The translations under genes and the position numbers were made by a program. From assembly GCA_017427625.1 (NCBI GenBank), contig JAFRSL010000094.1, positions 1 to 5,611 on the forward strand: a DNA stretch of 5,611 nt, read 5' to 3'. Below, one piece after another: positions 5,017 through 5,611 of the stretch. The number at the start of each line of letters is the position of its first letter. The stretch's first letter is position 1. The stretch comes from Synergistaceae bacterium (lineage in GTDB: Bacteria > Synergistota > Synergistia > Synergistales > Aminobacteriaceae). Below the pieces are notes generated by a model. The model was not told where the DNA came from and did no database searches. It saw only the letters and a list, made by a program, of their open reading frames with translations.

Positions 5017-5595
5017 ATGGACATAATGGAAGTCATAAAGTCGAGGCACTCAATCAGGAAGTATCAGGGAAGACAGATAACTCGTGAAGACCTCGAACGT
5101 GTAATAGACGCAGGGCTTTACGCACCAAATGCCGGAGGACGTCAGGGAAGCATAATAGTCGGGGTGAACAACGCGAAATTAACGGAGCAAATCGGAAAGC
5201 TGAACATCGCAAAATTCGACAGGTCAGCACTTCTCGGGGCTTACGTTTCGGACGAACAGCCGAGCATTATTGACGACCCAACGATTAAGAGCGGCTTCTA
5301 CGGCGCACCCAGCGTATGCATTGTTTTCGGGCCGGAAGATTTCATTTACAGTGTGCCTGATGCTTTCTGCTGTGCTGAGAACATGGTGCTTGAGGCTACG
5401 TCGCTTGGACTTTCGTCATGTATCATCGCAAGGGGCGAAGATACGTTCGACAACCCTGAAGGCAAGACATTTCTCGAACAATGGAACATCCCTCATGGCT
5501 ATATAGCTCGATGCTTTGTTCTTCTGGGTTATATCGACGGCAAAGAACCTTCACCCAAGCCTCTCCACGAAGGACGCAAAAAGATTATCGTATAG
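5017..5595 (+). CDS. Nitroreductase-family FMN oxidoreductase in the peptide operon
   Basis: A 192-residue protein of normal length for the small nitroreductases, dimeric flavoenzymes that reduce or oxidise diverse substrates with FMN. The N-terminal FMN-phosphate motif is present as S-R-H-S-I-R-K-Y at 9-16. It is followed by A-P-N-A-G-G-R-Q at 36-43 (the usual APSxxNxQ loop), the helix E-N-M-V-L-E-A-T-S-L-G-L at 121-132, and V-L-L-G-Y near 168-172. I chose the ATG at 5017 because AAGGAG at 5003-5008, inside the end of the maturase gene, lies 8 nt upstream. A longer reading from 4933 would overlap the maturase out of frame and is rejected. Tight coupling to the radical SAM gene suggests a step in peptide maturation, for example dehydrogenation as in azoline-oxidising relatives, or electron supply. 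A general quinone or nitro reductase under the HxlR regulator is the alternative. Confidence 0.9.
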   Translation: MDIMEVIKSRHSIRKYQGRQITREDLERVIDAGLYAPNAGGRQGSIIVGVNNAKLTEQIGKLNIAKFDRSALLGAYVSDEQPSIIDDPTIKSGFYGAPSVCIVFGPEDFIYSVPDAFCCAENMVLEATSLGLSSCIIARGEDTFDNPEGKTFLEQWNIPHGYIARCFVLLGYIDGKEPSPKPLHEGRKKIIV

Positions 5596-5611
5596 CTGAT
5601 AGCCTCTCTCC

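Overview
The window carries two functional blocks plus one gene fragment at the left edge. Coding sequence is roughly half G+C, intergenic DNA is AT-rich, and nearly every gene has a strong AGGAGG-type ribosome binding site. The substrate-binding protein has a classical signal peptide and no lipobox, which suggests a free periplasmic protein and so a diderm cell. Together with a tripartite tricarboxylate transporter and a radical-SAM peptide cluster, this fits an anaerobic gut- or oral-type bacterium, for example Synergistota or a diderm Firmicute. That assignment is inference and I cannot fix the taxon.

Left edge (1-85, minus strand): the first 28 codons of a gene whose N-terminus looks like the SPL-type (spore photoproduct lyase-like) radical SAM proteins. 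It is divergent from the next operon across a 130-nt AT-rich gap. That gap holds a good extended -10 promoter for the rightward operon and an inverted repeat over its -10 box.

Block 1 (216-3324, plus strand): a complete tctC-tctB-tctA operon for a tripartite tricarboxylate transporter: a periplasmic binding protein, a small membrane subunit and a large membrane subunit. A GC-rich hairpin between tctC and tctB probably sets the excess of binding protein over membrane subunits. The substrate cannot be read from sequence.

Block 2 (3335-5595): the most interesting part. A leftward HxlR-family regulator is divergent from a 37-codon gene. That small gene encodes a peptide with a short leader and three tandem 8-residue repeats, each containing Ser-Ser-Cys-Gly-Gly. 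It is followed by a radical SAM/SPASM maturase and, 2 nt later, by a small nitroreductase-family flavoprotein. I read this as a compact RiPP-type system: precursor, maturase and oxidoreductase, possibly controlled by the redox- or electrophile-type HxlR regulator. The peptide/SPASM pair resembles what I recall as the 'ACGX-repeat' systems. The precursor-maturase junction has a terminator-like hairpin and a two-codon ORF overlapping the maturase start. The hxlR-precursor intergenic region holds two short perfect palindromes that could be operators. No protease, exporter or immunity gene is visible before the window ends.
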